Assembly: GCA_021796135.1 (NCBI GenBank)
Contig: JAJYOQ010000259.1
Location: 1 to 6,051, forward strand
Direction of reading: 5' to 3'
Source: Bacteroidota bacterium
GTDB taxonomy: Bacteria; Bacteroidota; Ignavibacteria; Ignavibacteriales; Ignavibacteriaceae
DNA length: 6,051 bases
Positions 1-5,825 of the stretch are shown one piece after another (within the stretch, counting starts at the first letter, position 1; each line of letters opens with the position of its first letter). Below the pieces are notes generated by a model. That model worked only from the letters and a program-made list of their open reading frames with translations. It did no database searches and was not told where the DNA came from. A program made the position numbers and the translations under genes.

Positions 1-1
1 T

Positions 2-364
2 TTAAAATTAAAATTTGTACAAATATTAAGCGGCTATACTAATAGAGCTGAAAATGGAAATTGTCCTGAAGGAGAAGAATTTCACTTCATGAGCTCAAGA
101 ATATTTGTGCTGCCAATTAATAAGAAAGCTGCAAACATTCAAGAGTTTATAGATGTATTGAAAACCGTTAGCATACATTCAATATATTATCACATGTTTG
201 AAGCAAGAATGCGTCTGGAGAAACAAGATAACGATTTTTCTATGTGGCTTCGATCTATAGGAATGAAAAAAGAAGCCGATACAATATCGCGGTTTGATCC
301 ATATACATTTACACTCGAAGGATTAAGACAAAAGATTTTGGAGACTATCAATGGTTACAGTTAA
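2..364 (+). CDS. DUF5752-like protein, 5' end outside the window
   Basis: Small protein of unknown biochemical role, found here directly before a trehalose synthase gene. The reading frame is open from base 2 to the TAA at 362-364. An ATG at 89 would give 91 residues, but the upstream codons read ...GEEFHF before that Met, and the F-x-F followed by a basic/Ala-Asn-x-x-EF stretch fits my memory of the start of DUF5752. I therefore read the gene as 5'-truncated by the window edge, with Met-89 internal. Counting from that Met, visible family-like features are AANIQEF (14-20), SIYYH (31-35), NDFSMWL (48-54) and a C-terminal LRQKI helix (79-83). There is no signal peptide or membrane segment, so it is probably cytoplasmic. 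A GGAG at 71-74 lies 14 nt before the ATG, rather far for a ribosome site. The 14-nt overlap with the next gene implies co-transcription and a function tied to sugar metabolism; the family name is from memory and not searched. Confidence 0.65.
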   Translation, partial: LKLKFVQILSGYTNRAENGNCPEGEEFHFMSSRIFVLPINKKAANIQEFIDVLKTVSIHSIYYHMFEARMRLEKQDNDFSMWLRSIGMKKEADTISRFDPYTFTLEGLRQKILETINGYS

Positions 365-1571
365 GGACTATGCTGAAATAACAGGACAATCAGTTATTGA
401 TGAACTTTTTATTCTTGGCGACCGGGCAAGCCGTCTGAAAATACAGCACATAAATTCAACTGCTGTCGGCGGTGGTGTAGCGGAAATACTTAACAGACTG
501 ATACCAATGTTTGGTCAATTAGGAGTAACAAGCACGTGGGATGTTATAAAGGGCGGAGATAGATTTTATTTGATTACAAAAAAAATGCATAATGCACTAC
601 ATGGCGTTGACGTAACGTTCTCTCAAGATGAGTTTGATTATTTCCTTGAGATTAATAGAGAGAATTCCAAATCAATAACTTTTGACAGTGATGTGGTTTT
701 TATTCATGATCCGCAACCAATCGGTTTGGTGGATATGCGTGGCAACTTGAATAGCAAATGGGTCTGGCGCTGTCATATCGATTTTTCCGAACCTAAAGAA
801 CAAATATGGCTTTTCCTTAAAAATTATATTGAGAAATTCGATTCGGCAATCTTTTCTGCTCCAGCATTCAGCCGGTCTTTAGCTACACGACAAGTATTGA
901 TTTCCCCGTCTATAGATCCGTTAAGCGATAAAAATAGAGATCTTGATCAAAATTATATCGATTCTGTGTTTAATAAATTTAAAATTGATAGATCACGCCC
1001 TGTTATAACACAAATTTCCCGCTTTGATTATTTAAAAGATCCCGTCGGCGTAATACAAGCTTACAAGCTTGTAAAACGATATATTGACTGTCAGCTTGTT
1101 TTAGCGGGTGGCGGGGCAACAGATGATCCTGAGGGGGAAAAAGTATTAGCTGATGTTAACAAAGCTTCCGACGGCGATAAAGACATTTTTATTTTGCTTT
1201 TGCCGCCTTCGAGTGACCTGGAAATTAATGCATTGCAACGCGGTTCGACAGTTGTTCTGCAAAAATCATTGCGCGAAGGTTTTGGATTAACAGTTGCAGA
1301 AGCACTTTGGAAATCAAAACCGGTTATTGCTTCGGCGGTTGGAGGAATCCCTCTGCAGATAAAGCATAAATACGGCGGAATATTAACACACAGCATAGAA
1401 GGAACAGCATATTGGATTAAACAGCTTATCAACGAACCAAAATTTGCAGCCGAACTTGGGAAAAACGGATATGAACACATTCGTCAGAATTTTTTAATTA
1501 CGAGACAACTCCGGGATTATCTGCTTCTGTCTTTGTCGTTTTATACTAACTCCGATATAATTTATTTATAA
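351..1571 (+). CDS. treT: Trehalose synthase TreT (GT4 retaining glycosyltransferase)
   Basis: Cytoplasmic glycosyltransferase expected to join glucose from ADP- or UDP-glucose to free glucose, giving trehalose (TreT, EC 2.4.1.245). The 406-residue length matches archaeal and bacterial TreT proteins. The N-terminal Rossmann domain has NSTAVGGGVAEI (35-46), the glycine-rich loop typical of this family. HDPQP (119-123), WRCHID (139-144) and PSIDPLS (186-192) are further TreT signatures. The C-terminal domain has QISRFDYLKD (221-230), the nucleotide-sugar region R308-EGFGLTVAE with the GT4 E-x7-E pair at E309/E317, and GGIPLQI (331-337). The ATG at 351 is supported by TTGGAGA at 338-344, about 7 nt upstream. 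The start lies inside the end of the preceding gene (14-nt overlap), and the phosphatase gene follows after 10 nt, so the three form one operon. The last ~10 residues (SFYTNSDIIYL) are an unconserved tail. A different acceptor, such as glucose-6-phosphate, cannot be excluded from sequence. Confidence 0.9.
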   Translation: MVTVKDYAEITGQSVIDELFILGDRASRLKIQHINSTAVGGGVAEILNRLIPMFGQLGVTSTWDVIKGGDRFYLITKKMHNALHGVDVTFSQDEFDYFLEINRENSKSITFDSDVVFIHDPQPIGLVDMRGNLNSKWVWRCHIDFSEPKEQIWLFLKNYIEKFDSAIFSAPAFSRSLATRQVLISPSIDPLSDKNRDLDQNYIDSVFNKFKIDRSRPVITQISRFDYLKDPVGVIQAYKLVKRYIDCQLVLAGGGATDDPEGEKVLADVNKASDGDKDIFILLLPPSSDLEINALQRGSTVVLQKSLREGFGLTVAEALWKSKPVIASAVGGIPLQIKHKYGGILTHSIEGTAYWIKQLINEPKFAAELGKNGYEHIRQNFLITRQLRDYLLLSLSFYTNSDIIYL

Positions 1572-1581
1572 TTGAAAAACT

Positions 1582-2352
1582 ATGCCGCCACATTATTCAT
1601 TTCAAAAGTTAATGGATGGTATTGGAAAGCATCCGGTATTCTTTTTTGATTTTGATGGAACCTTAGTAGAACTTGCTTCAACTCCAGATAAAGTAAAGTT
1701 TAAACCTATAACAAAATATATTCTTGAAAACCTTGCAAATATTTTCCCGGTTGGGATAATAAGTGGTAGGTGTTTAAGTGATTTACAAAAAATGATTGCT
1801 ATCGATGGAATTTTTTACGCCGGCAATCACGGGGTTGAAGTGGAGGGACCAGGATTAAGTTTTATTGAACCAAATACTTCTAGGTTCAGGTATTTAATTC
1901 TGAATCTTTTAGACGAATTAAAAGCCAAATTAAGCAGCTATAATCCGCTGATTGAAGATAAAATATATGCGATTGGCATTCATTACAGAACTATCGATCC
2001 TCTACGCGTTAATGATTTTCTCTTCGAGGTTACTAAGATTTTAGAAACTCCGTTGAACAAAAATGAAATAAAAGTCTTGAATGGTAAAAAAGTTATAGAA
2101 GTAAAACCTCCGGTTGAATGGAATAAAGGCAATAGTGTAAAAATAATTTTGAAGCACTTGAAAAATGATTACGCACCATTTTATTTCGGTGATGATCTAA
2201 CTGATGAATTTGCCTTTGAAACAGTAAATGAATTAAAAGGTACGAGCGTTTTGATAAGCAACCGAAATTCACTCACCAAAGCGAAATTTATCCTCGGCTC
2301 TTCAAATGAATTGATGGGAATATTAGCGCAGATAATTTCAGAATATCAATAA
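1582..2352 (+). CDS. otsB: Trehalose-6-phosphate phosphatase (HAD superfamily)
   Basis: Predicted to hydrolyse trehalose-6-phosphate to trehalose and phosphate in the cytoplasm, the last step of the OtsA/OtsB route. The 256 residues fit the single-domain OtsB length. HAD motif I is DFDGT (23-27), with nucleophile Asp23 and acid/base Asp25. SGR (61-63) supplies the motif II region. GNHG (81-84) is the family's G-x-HG signature at the cap junction. KKVIEVKP (169-176) followed by W180-NKG with Lys182 gives motif III. GDDLTDE (203-209) is motif IV with the Mg-binding aspartates. All catalytic residues are present. The cap domain is roughly residues 90-165. The start has no clear Shine-Dalgarno (AATTGAAAAACT precedes it); a second ATG at 1612 is possible but would leave only 12 residues before the nucleophile. 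It lies 10 nt after treT and is the last gene of the operon. No OtsA is visible, so its substrate source in this organism is open. Confidence 0.92.
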   Translation: MPPHYSFQKLMDGIGKHPVFFFDFDGTLVELASTPDKVKFKPITKYILENLANIFPVGIISGRCLSDLQKMIAIDGIFYAGNHGVEVEGPGLSFIEPNTSRFRYLILNLLDELKAKLSSYNPLIEDKIYAIGIHYRTIDPLRVNDFLFEVTKILETPLNKNEIKVLNGKKVIEVKPPVEWNKGNSVKIILKHLKNDYAPFYFGDDLTDEFAFETVNELKGTSVLISNRNSLTKAKFILGSSNELMGILAQIISEYQ

Positions 2353-2599
2353 TAAAAAGAACCGCTGAAACCGGACGGAAATTCAGATACAATATTCTTT
2401 TTATAAAATATTTTCCTATCCCTTTCTACTTCAAATTATTGTTGATTAAGTTGATTTCCGGAGTCACAGTATTTTCTCCAAACAAACATATAAGTCATAA
2501 AAAAAATAGCCATTCTTGATTTATTTCGCCAACTTACTTTTTCCAAAAATCGAAATCATTATTATGGTATTACTAAACACCAAGTTGATTTCTAACTCA
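2353..2599. other. AT-rich intergenic stretch after the trehalose operon
   Basis: No reading frame of interest on either strand. No convincing intrinsic terminator follows the phosphatase stop; the nearest candidate is the weak dyad AATATT/AATATT around 2392-2413, which contains a T-run in its loop rather than after it. The 11-mer AAGTTGATTTC occurs at 2448-2458 and again at 2582-2592, just before the dyad block. This may be chance in AT-rich DNA or the trace of an insertion. Confidence 0.5.
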
Positions 2600-2772
2600 C
2601 CCCACGTTTTAACCTGGGGATTATGACGCATAAAACAATGGCGGCCTTTAGCCCACAGTCAGGGAGATGATTCATTAATAGCGACGAATTATTAGTAATA
2701 AGTGGAAAACAAATTGACAAGAGCGACAATGCCAAGGCAACATTGATGATGCATTTCCAGAGCAATTTGTTT
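2600..2772. repeat. Dyad-rich block, possible REP/BIME-like or non-autonomous mobile element
   Basis: Five inverted-repeat structures are packed into 173 bases. They are: 2600-2619, two 9-base arms CCCCACGTT/AACCTGGGG with one C-C mismatch and a TT turn; 2621-2633, TTATG-ACG-CATAA; 2639-2657, TGGCGGC/GCCCACA around CTTTA with two central mismatches; 2689-2701, the dyad TTATTA-G-TAATAA; and a 10-base perfect inverted repeat AAACAAATTG (2707-2716) / CAATTTGTTT (2763-2772) that encloses CAATG/CATTG (2727-2731, 2741-2745). GC-rich hairpin pairs separated by about 20 nt resemble REP doublets mobilised by RAYT transposases, and several mismatches suggest age. No transposase is encoded in the window. 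A structured non-coding RNA is an alternative. The dyads are directly visible; the class is inference. Confidence 0.45.
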
Positions 2773-2964
2773 AACTAATGGATTTTATTGACACAAAAGA
2801 TTCAATCGTTTAATTTAATTATAACTCTTTCAAATTGGCGAAAAAAAATTCCTATTGTTTTCTGAATTGAATAATATTTTTATAACTTACTTTTATTGCG
2901 GATAAAACTTTTGTTGCCAGTCGATGAAGCAGCATTATTTATTAACTATTAAACAAAATTTTAG
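2773..2964. other. AT-rich stretch with no identifiable gene
   Basis: Stops are frequent in all frames and no recognisable motif is seen. The upstream part of the decayed T9SS cargo gene would be expected here, but I could not recognise a signal peptide, propeller repeat or NYPNPFNP motif, so it is either deleted or eroded past recognition. Confidence 0.4.
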
Positions 2965-3147
2965 AAGCCCAAAGTATTAATCAATCTGATTTTGAGAAAC
3001 CTAAATAACTTATTAAGAAATATAGAAGATAAAACAAGTACTAATAATGTAACGTTTAACGGCTCTAACCTGGCAAGAGGTGCGTATTTCTATCAACTAC
3101 ATACCGGCAGTTTTGTTTCAATAAAGAAGATGCTGATGATACAATAA
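2965..3147 (+). pseudogene. Remnant of a T9SS cargo gene (3' end of type A sorting domain)
   Basis: The frame is closed upstream by TAG at 2962-2964, has no ATG start and ends at TAA 3145-3147. Its last ~32 codons read VTFNGSNLARGAYFYQLHTG followed by SFVSIKKMLMIQ, the closing half of a Por secretion-system (T9SS) type A C-terminal domain. It aligns closely with the end of the intact protein encoded at 3383-4000 (INFNASKLSSGVYFYRMQAG, then SFVKTKKLILMK). Weaker similarity continues upstream in the same frame: ILRN...NLLRNIEDKT against ILGN...NLMNEEKT, and VLINL against VSIRV, with the intervening YD apparently lost. The NYPNPFNP strand, the cargo body and the signal peptide are missing, so no secreted protein can be made. 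A TTG at 2992 could in theory start a 51-residue peptide, but that would have no domain to sort. It probably comes from the same kind of cargo gene that survives downstream. Confidence 0.75.
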
Positions 3148-3382
3148 GAAATTTATAAATCCTCTGCTGTGATTGGGCATACTCAAATTGCTCTGCTTAC
3201 TGGCAGTCAATCACTATGATGAATCTTATTGTAAAATCAGAAAAGATGGTTACTTTTATTAGAAGACTTTAAAAGTCATACTGAAAATATAATCCAGAAT
3301 CTACGTCTGTCTCTGTATCCCTGCCTGCTGGACAGGCATTTAAAAACAACCTAATTATTACATTATTTAATTCTAAGGTGCT
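3148..3382. other. Intergenic stretch upstream of the T9SS cargo gene
   Basis: No gene is seen. It holds a loose inverted repeat GTGATTG (3169-3175) / CAATCAC (3208-3214) and the short hairpin listed separately at 3322-3338. The promoter of the downstream gene should lie in 3339-3375, an A/T-rich run, but I cannot pick a convincing -10/-35 pair or a Bacteroidota-type TAnnTTTG box. Confidence 0.45.
3322..3338. repeat. Short GC-rich hairpin repeat TGCCTG-CTGGA-CAGGCA
   Basis: A perfect 6-base inverted repeat with a 5-base loop, embedded in very AT-rich DNA about 45 nt before the start codon at 3383. Its first arm extends to CCTGCCTG, so it looks like a slightly eroded copy of a CCTGCCTG...CAGGCAGG dispersed hairpin. 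There is no T-run after it, which argues against an intrinsic terminator. A copy count across the genome would settle whether it is a dispersed repeat. Confidence 0.5.
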
Positions 3383-4000
3383 ATGAAAAATAGATTACTT
3401 TTAACTATTATTTGGGGGATTTTATTTATATGCGTAACTCAGACTAAAGCTCAATGGGTGCAAGTTAGTCCACCAAATTTCCCTGCCAACAACTCTATTA
3501 AATGTTTTGCTGTAATTGGTACCAATCTTTTTGCTGGGTCTAACGGCAAAGGTATTTTTCTATCAACGAACAACGGTACTAGCTGGACTGCAGTGGATTC
3601 CGGTTTGACAGATACCGACGTTAAGGCTTTAGCCGTAAGCGGTGCTTATCTATTTGCTGGGAATGATAGAGGAGTATGGAGACGTCCACTTTCGGAAATG
3701 GTTACCGGTGTGAAAGAAGAAAATAATAATTTACCGTCAAACTTTTCACTTGAACAGAATTATCCTAACCCTTTCAATCCTACAACTGTCATAAACTTTT
3801 CAATTCCTAAAAATTATATGGTATCGATAAGGGTTTATGATATTCTCGGAAATGAGGTAGCAAACCTGATGAATGAGGAAAAAACTGCGGGAAGTTATTC
3901 GATTAATTTTAATGCAAGTAAACTTTCAAGCGGAGTTTATTTTTACAGGATGCAGGCGGGAAGTTTTGTGAAGACAAAAAAGTTAATTCTGATGAAATAA
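3383..4000 (+). CDS. Small secreted T9SS cargo protein: short propeller repeat plus type A sorting domain
   Basis: A 205-residue exported protein of unknown function. Residues 1-23 form a signal peptide: a basic MKNR start, the hydrophobic LLLTIIWGILFICV core, and a TKA|Q cleavage site. Residues 36-79 are one Sortilin/YCF48-like propeller repeat (IGTNLFAGSNGKGIFLSTNN, GTSWTAVDSGL). Residues 80-106 are a second, truncated unit (LAVSGAYLFAGNDRGVWRRP). Residues ~118-205 are the T9SS type A C-terminal domain with NYPNPFNP (126-133), VYDILGNEV (151-159), GVYFYRM (184-190) and a lysine-rich end. Such a tail should take the protein across the outer membrane and lead to surface attachment or release after tail cleavage. 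Fewer than two blades cannot close a propeller alone, so this is probably a contracted member of a repeat-rich family, or works as an oligomer. TAAGGTG at 3374-3380 is a close-spaced ribosome site for the ATG. A decayed relative lies just upstream. Confidence 0.88.
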   Translation: MKNRLLLTIIWGILFICVTQTKAQWVQVSPPNFPANNSIKCFAVIGTNLFAGSNGKGIFLSTNNGTSWTAVDSGLTDTDVKALAVSGAYLFAGNDRGVWRRPLSEMVTGVKEENNNLPSNFSLEQNYPNPFNPTTVINFSIPKNYMVSIRVYDILGNEVANLMNEEKTAGSYSINFNASKLSSGVYFYRMQAGSFVKTKKLILMK

Positions 4001-4017
4001 GAATTCATTTGAATTCT
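4000..4017. repeat. Stop-adjacent inverted repeat AGAATTC-ATTT-GAATTCT
   Basis: A perfect 7-base inverted repeat with a 4-base loop that begins on the last base of the cargo gene's stop codon. A third GAATTC follows at 4018-4023. It could act as a weak mRNA 3'-end hairpin, but it is AT-rich and has no T-tract. Confidence 0.4.
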
Positions 4018-4040
4018 GAATTCTAAATGAAAGGCAATGA

Positions 4041-4077
4041 AGTAGTCCCATTATGTAAGAATCATAATAGGACTACT
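4041..4077. terminator. Strong hairpin after the T9SS cargo gene, possible terminator
   Basis: The arms are AGTAGTCC (4041-4048) and GGACTACT (4070-4077), then one C-A mismatch, then ATTATG (4050-4055) and CATAAT (4063-4068), around a 7-base loop TAAGAAT. This makes a 15-position stem with a single mismatch, starting 40 nt after the cargo stop between convergent genes, where a terminator or RNA-stabilising hairpin is expected. It lacks a following T-run on either strand, so Rho-independent termination is unproven; it could also be a dispersed palindromic repeat. Confidence 0.45.
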
Positions 4078-4538
4078 ATATTGGATTAAAACAGATTGAA
4101 GGTTCCATTAACCGGGAAGAATGTGAAAATCGATTCTGAGGGGGTATTTATTTATGAGTGAGGATAAATATAGGGTAGATACGAAAATCGAAGCTCTGTG
4201 AGGAAAAAACCGGTCAAAACCTACGCTATTTCTTAGAGTTTTTTAGCGTTGAATTATTGAAATGAGGTGCAATTCTTTTAATACGCGAAGGCATCTATTT
4301 TATTTGGATTGAGATCTATTTGAGGTCTTTCGGGAAGGTCATATAATATGATGAAAATAGAAATAGGTTTTCTCGGGTAAATTTGAGGAACATAGATAAT
4401 CCCGGGATTTCTCCCCCAAACCGGAACCGGTAATTTATAGAGGTCATTTACTGCCAAGTGGTATTTAGCGTAATCTGTTTTAGTTTATGTTTTGAGGCAG
4501 CGCTGGTTGAAAAACCGGTTACAGCTTTATTTCCATTC
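4078..4538. other. Intergenic region between convergent genes, no confident gene
   Basis: No frame with a recognisable product. It contains a 6-base inverted repeat ACGCTA (4223-4228) / TAGCGT (4244-4249) around a 15-base loop. The motif ACCGG recurs near 4107, 4209, 4422, 4428 and 4513. A very short + strand frame starts at ATG 4154 after GAGGGGG (15 codons, MSEDKYRVDTKIEAL) and is probably chance. The minus-strand open stretch is listed separately. Confidence 0.45.
4278..4484 (-). other. Doubtful 68-codon open frame, possible small gene or gene remnant
   Basis: On the minus strand a frame is open from just after a TAA at 4485-4487 to a TAA at 4278-4280. It has no ATG or GTG start; a TTG at 4455-4457 would give 59 residues. 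The translation is unusual for random AT-rich DNA: proline-rich and low in serine, e.g. LYKLPVPVWGRNPGIIYVPQ followed by IYPRKPISIFIILYDLPERP. I do not recognise it and no ribosome site is visible before the TTG. It lies downstream of hpnE on the same strand. It may be a decayed gene, a leaderless small protein or chance. Confidence 0.2.
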
Positions 4539-5825
4539 TTAATTAACAAGAGTTGAGATAATATTCTCTGCTGCGGTGCGTCCGCTTTTTACAGCACTTT
4601 CTATTGTAGACGGCAATGAGGTGTCAGTCCAATCCCCCGCAAGAAATAGATTCATTAACTTGGTTCTCGATGAAGGACGGTGTTTTATAATGTCATTGGA
4701 AGGAATAAACGTCGCCCGTTTTTCTTTAATGATTTTATATTGATCAACTAATTCCCTTTTTATTTTAGTATACTTTTCTATTTCATACATTACAATATCA
4801 TAAATTTCTTCTTTTGATTTCTCTACTAATTCATTGGCATCACTTATAACAACTGTAATATGAGTGCCATGATTAAATATCCAGTGTACTGTTGAATCAA
4901 TGAGACCATAAAAGGGTTCATTGAGAGGGTTTTCCTTCAGCCAAATGTGAACTGATAGAATTGAAGAATAATTGATATACAGCTTATTATCTACTGCGTC
5001 CGGAAGAATCTTTTCAAAAGCAAACTTAGGGACAGTGCTTATAATGAAATCGAAATCAGTAATGTTTCTATTAGAGGTAATTATACTTTTGACTTTTTCA
5101 TTCTCAATTTCCAATGATTGAATTGTTTCGGAAAGTATTATTTGTCCTTTATTTTCTTCTATAAACTTTTGCGCATGGTTACAATATGATTCACTTAGAC
5201 CGTAAGACGGCAGAACAATAGTAGCAGATGAATTACCTCTAAGGAATATCTTTTTTAAGATATCGGCGAAAACTCTTGCCGATGCTTTTTCAATATTTGT
5301 ATTAAGGGCGCCTACCGCTATAATTCCCCAAAAGGCTTTTATGATATTTTCGTTTTGATGCCCTCTTTTAAACCATTCATACACGTTCATTCGCTCTAAT
5401 TTCTTTTTAGAAAAGAAAGGAAGCATTAGTATGAACTTAAGAAGCTTTATTCTTTCAATGAAGGTTATGGCTTTGTAATTAAGTAAGCCTATAAGTAGGT
5501 TAAGAGGATAGAAAACGGGTGAAGATTTTAGAATTAGAGCTTCAAAATTTGGCTTTAGAAAAATTACTCGTAGTCTTTTTTGGAAATGAAAATTATCTTC
5601 AGCTTTAATCAGTTTAATAAATTTTAGAGTTTCTTCATAACAACCCATCAGAATGTGCTGTCCGTTGTCAATTACGGTGCCGGTATTCTTATCAAGGAAG
5701 GAATAGGCACGCCCGCCTAGTTTAGACGAAGCTTCTATGAGTTCAACATTATATCCTGCTTTGGTAAGGTAGACTGCAGATGTTAGACCGGCAAATCCTC
5801 CTCCTATTACTATGCATTTCTTCAT
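4539..5825 (-). CDS. hpnE: Hydroxysqualene dehydroxylase HpnE (FAD-dependent)
   Basis: FAD-dependent amine-oxidase/phytoene-desaturase-fold enzyme expected to reduce hydroxysqualene to squalene, the last step of the HpnC-HpnD-HpnE route from farnesyl diphosphate. From the ATG at 5825 it is 428 residues, normal for the family. The N-terminus has the FAD Rossmann motif VIGGGFAG (6-13), the ribose-binding acidic residue in LIEA (E31), then the LGGRAYSF motif (36-43) and DNGQHILMGCY (53-63), the signature that separates HpnE from CrtI/CrtN desaturases. The C-terminus has the second FAD motif LAGDWTDTSLPSTIESAVKS (395-414). A TTG at 5852 would add nine residues, but I prefer the ATG: MKKCIVIGGG is the usual N-terminus, and its A is the last base of the upstream TAA (TAATG). 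There is no Shine-Dalgarno, which fits translational coupling to the gene before it. Any membrane association would be peripheral. Confidence 0.9.
   Translation of the reverse strand: MKKCIVIGGGFAGLTSAVYLTKAGYNVELIEASSKLGGRAYSFLDKNTGTVIDNGQHILMGCYEETLKFIKLIKAEDNFHFQKRLRVIFLKPNFEALILKSSPVFYPLNLLIGLLNYKAITFIERIKLLKFILMLPFFSKKKLERMNVYEWFKRGHQNENIIKAFWGIIAVGALNTNIEKASARVFADILKKIFLRGNSSATIVLPSYGLSESYCNHAQKFIEENKGQIILSETIQSLEIENEKVKSIITSNRNITDFDFIISTVPKFAFEKILPDAVDNKLYINYSSILSVHIWLKENPLNEPFYGLIDSTVHWIFNHGTHITVVISDANELVEKSKEEIYDIVMYEIEKYTKIKRELVDQYKIIKEKRATFIPSNDIIKHRPSSRTKLMNLFLAGDWTDTSLPSTIESAVKSGRTAAENIISTLVN

Noticed and set aside
1091..1480. Minus-strand open frame of 129 codons inside the trehalose synthase gene
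   Set aside because: It lies fully antisense to conserved TreT motifs (including the E-x7-E region), is rich in Ser/Pro/Cys as expected of an antisense shadow, and has no family resemblance.
2448..2592. Direct repeat AAGTTGATTTC at 2448-2458 and 2582-2592 as target-site duplication
   Set aside because: Eleven AT-rich bases; the segment between the copies has no terminal inverted repeats or gene, and the second copy abuts the dyad block without matching its other end.
2707..2772. Possible integron attC site (paired arms with a TTTAAC-like end)
   Set aside because: The 10-base arms pair, but the outer ends do not give the RYYYAAC / GTTRRRY core pair, and there is no cassette ORF or integrase nearby.
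3339..3382. Promoter for the T9SS cargo gene
   Set aside because: The stretch is so A/T-rich that many -10-like hexamers exist; no spaced -35 partner or TAnnTTTG box is convincing, so none is annotated.
2353..3382. CRISPR array, tRNA or rRNA in the gene-poor kilobase
   Set aside because: No regularly spaced direct repeats, no cloverleaf with a CCA end and no conserved rRNA segments were seen.
4154..4201. 15-codon frame MSEDKYRVDTKIEAL after GAGGGGG
   Set aside because: Ribosome-site-like spacing is good, but the frame is very short, has no recognisable function and sits in eroded spacer; probably chance.
4223..4249. ACGCTA/TAGCGT hairpin as the terminator of hpnE
   Set aside because: It is nearly 300 bases past the hpnE stop, has a 15-base loop and only six pairs, and has no proper T-tract after it on the minus strand.
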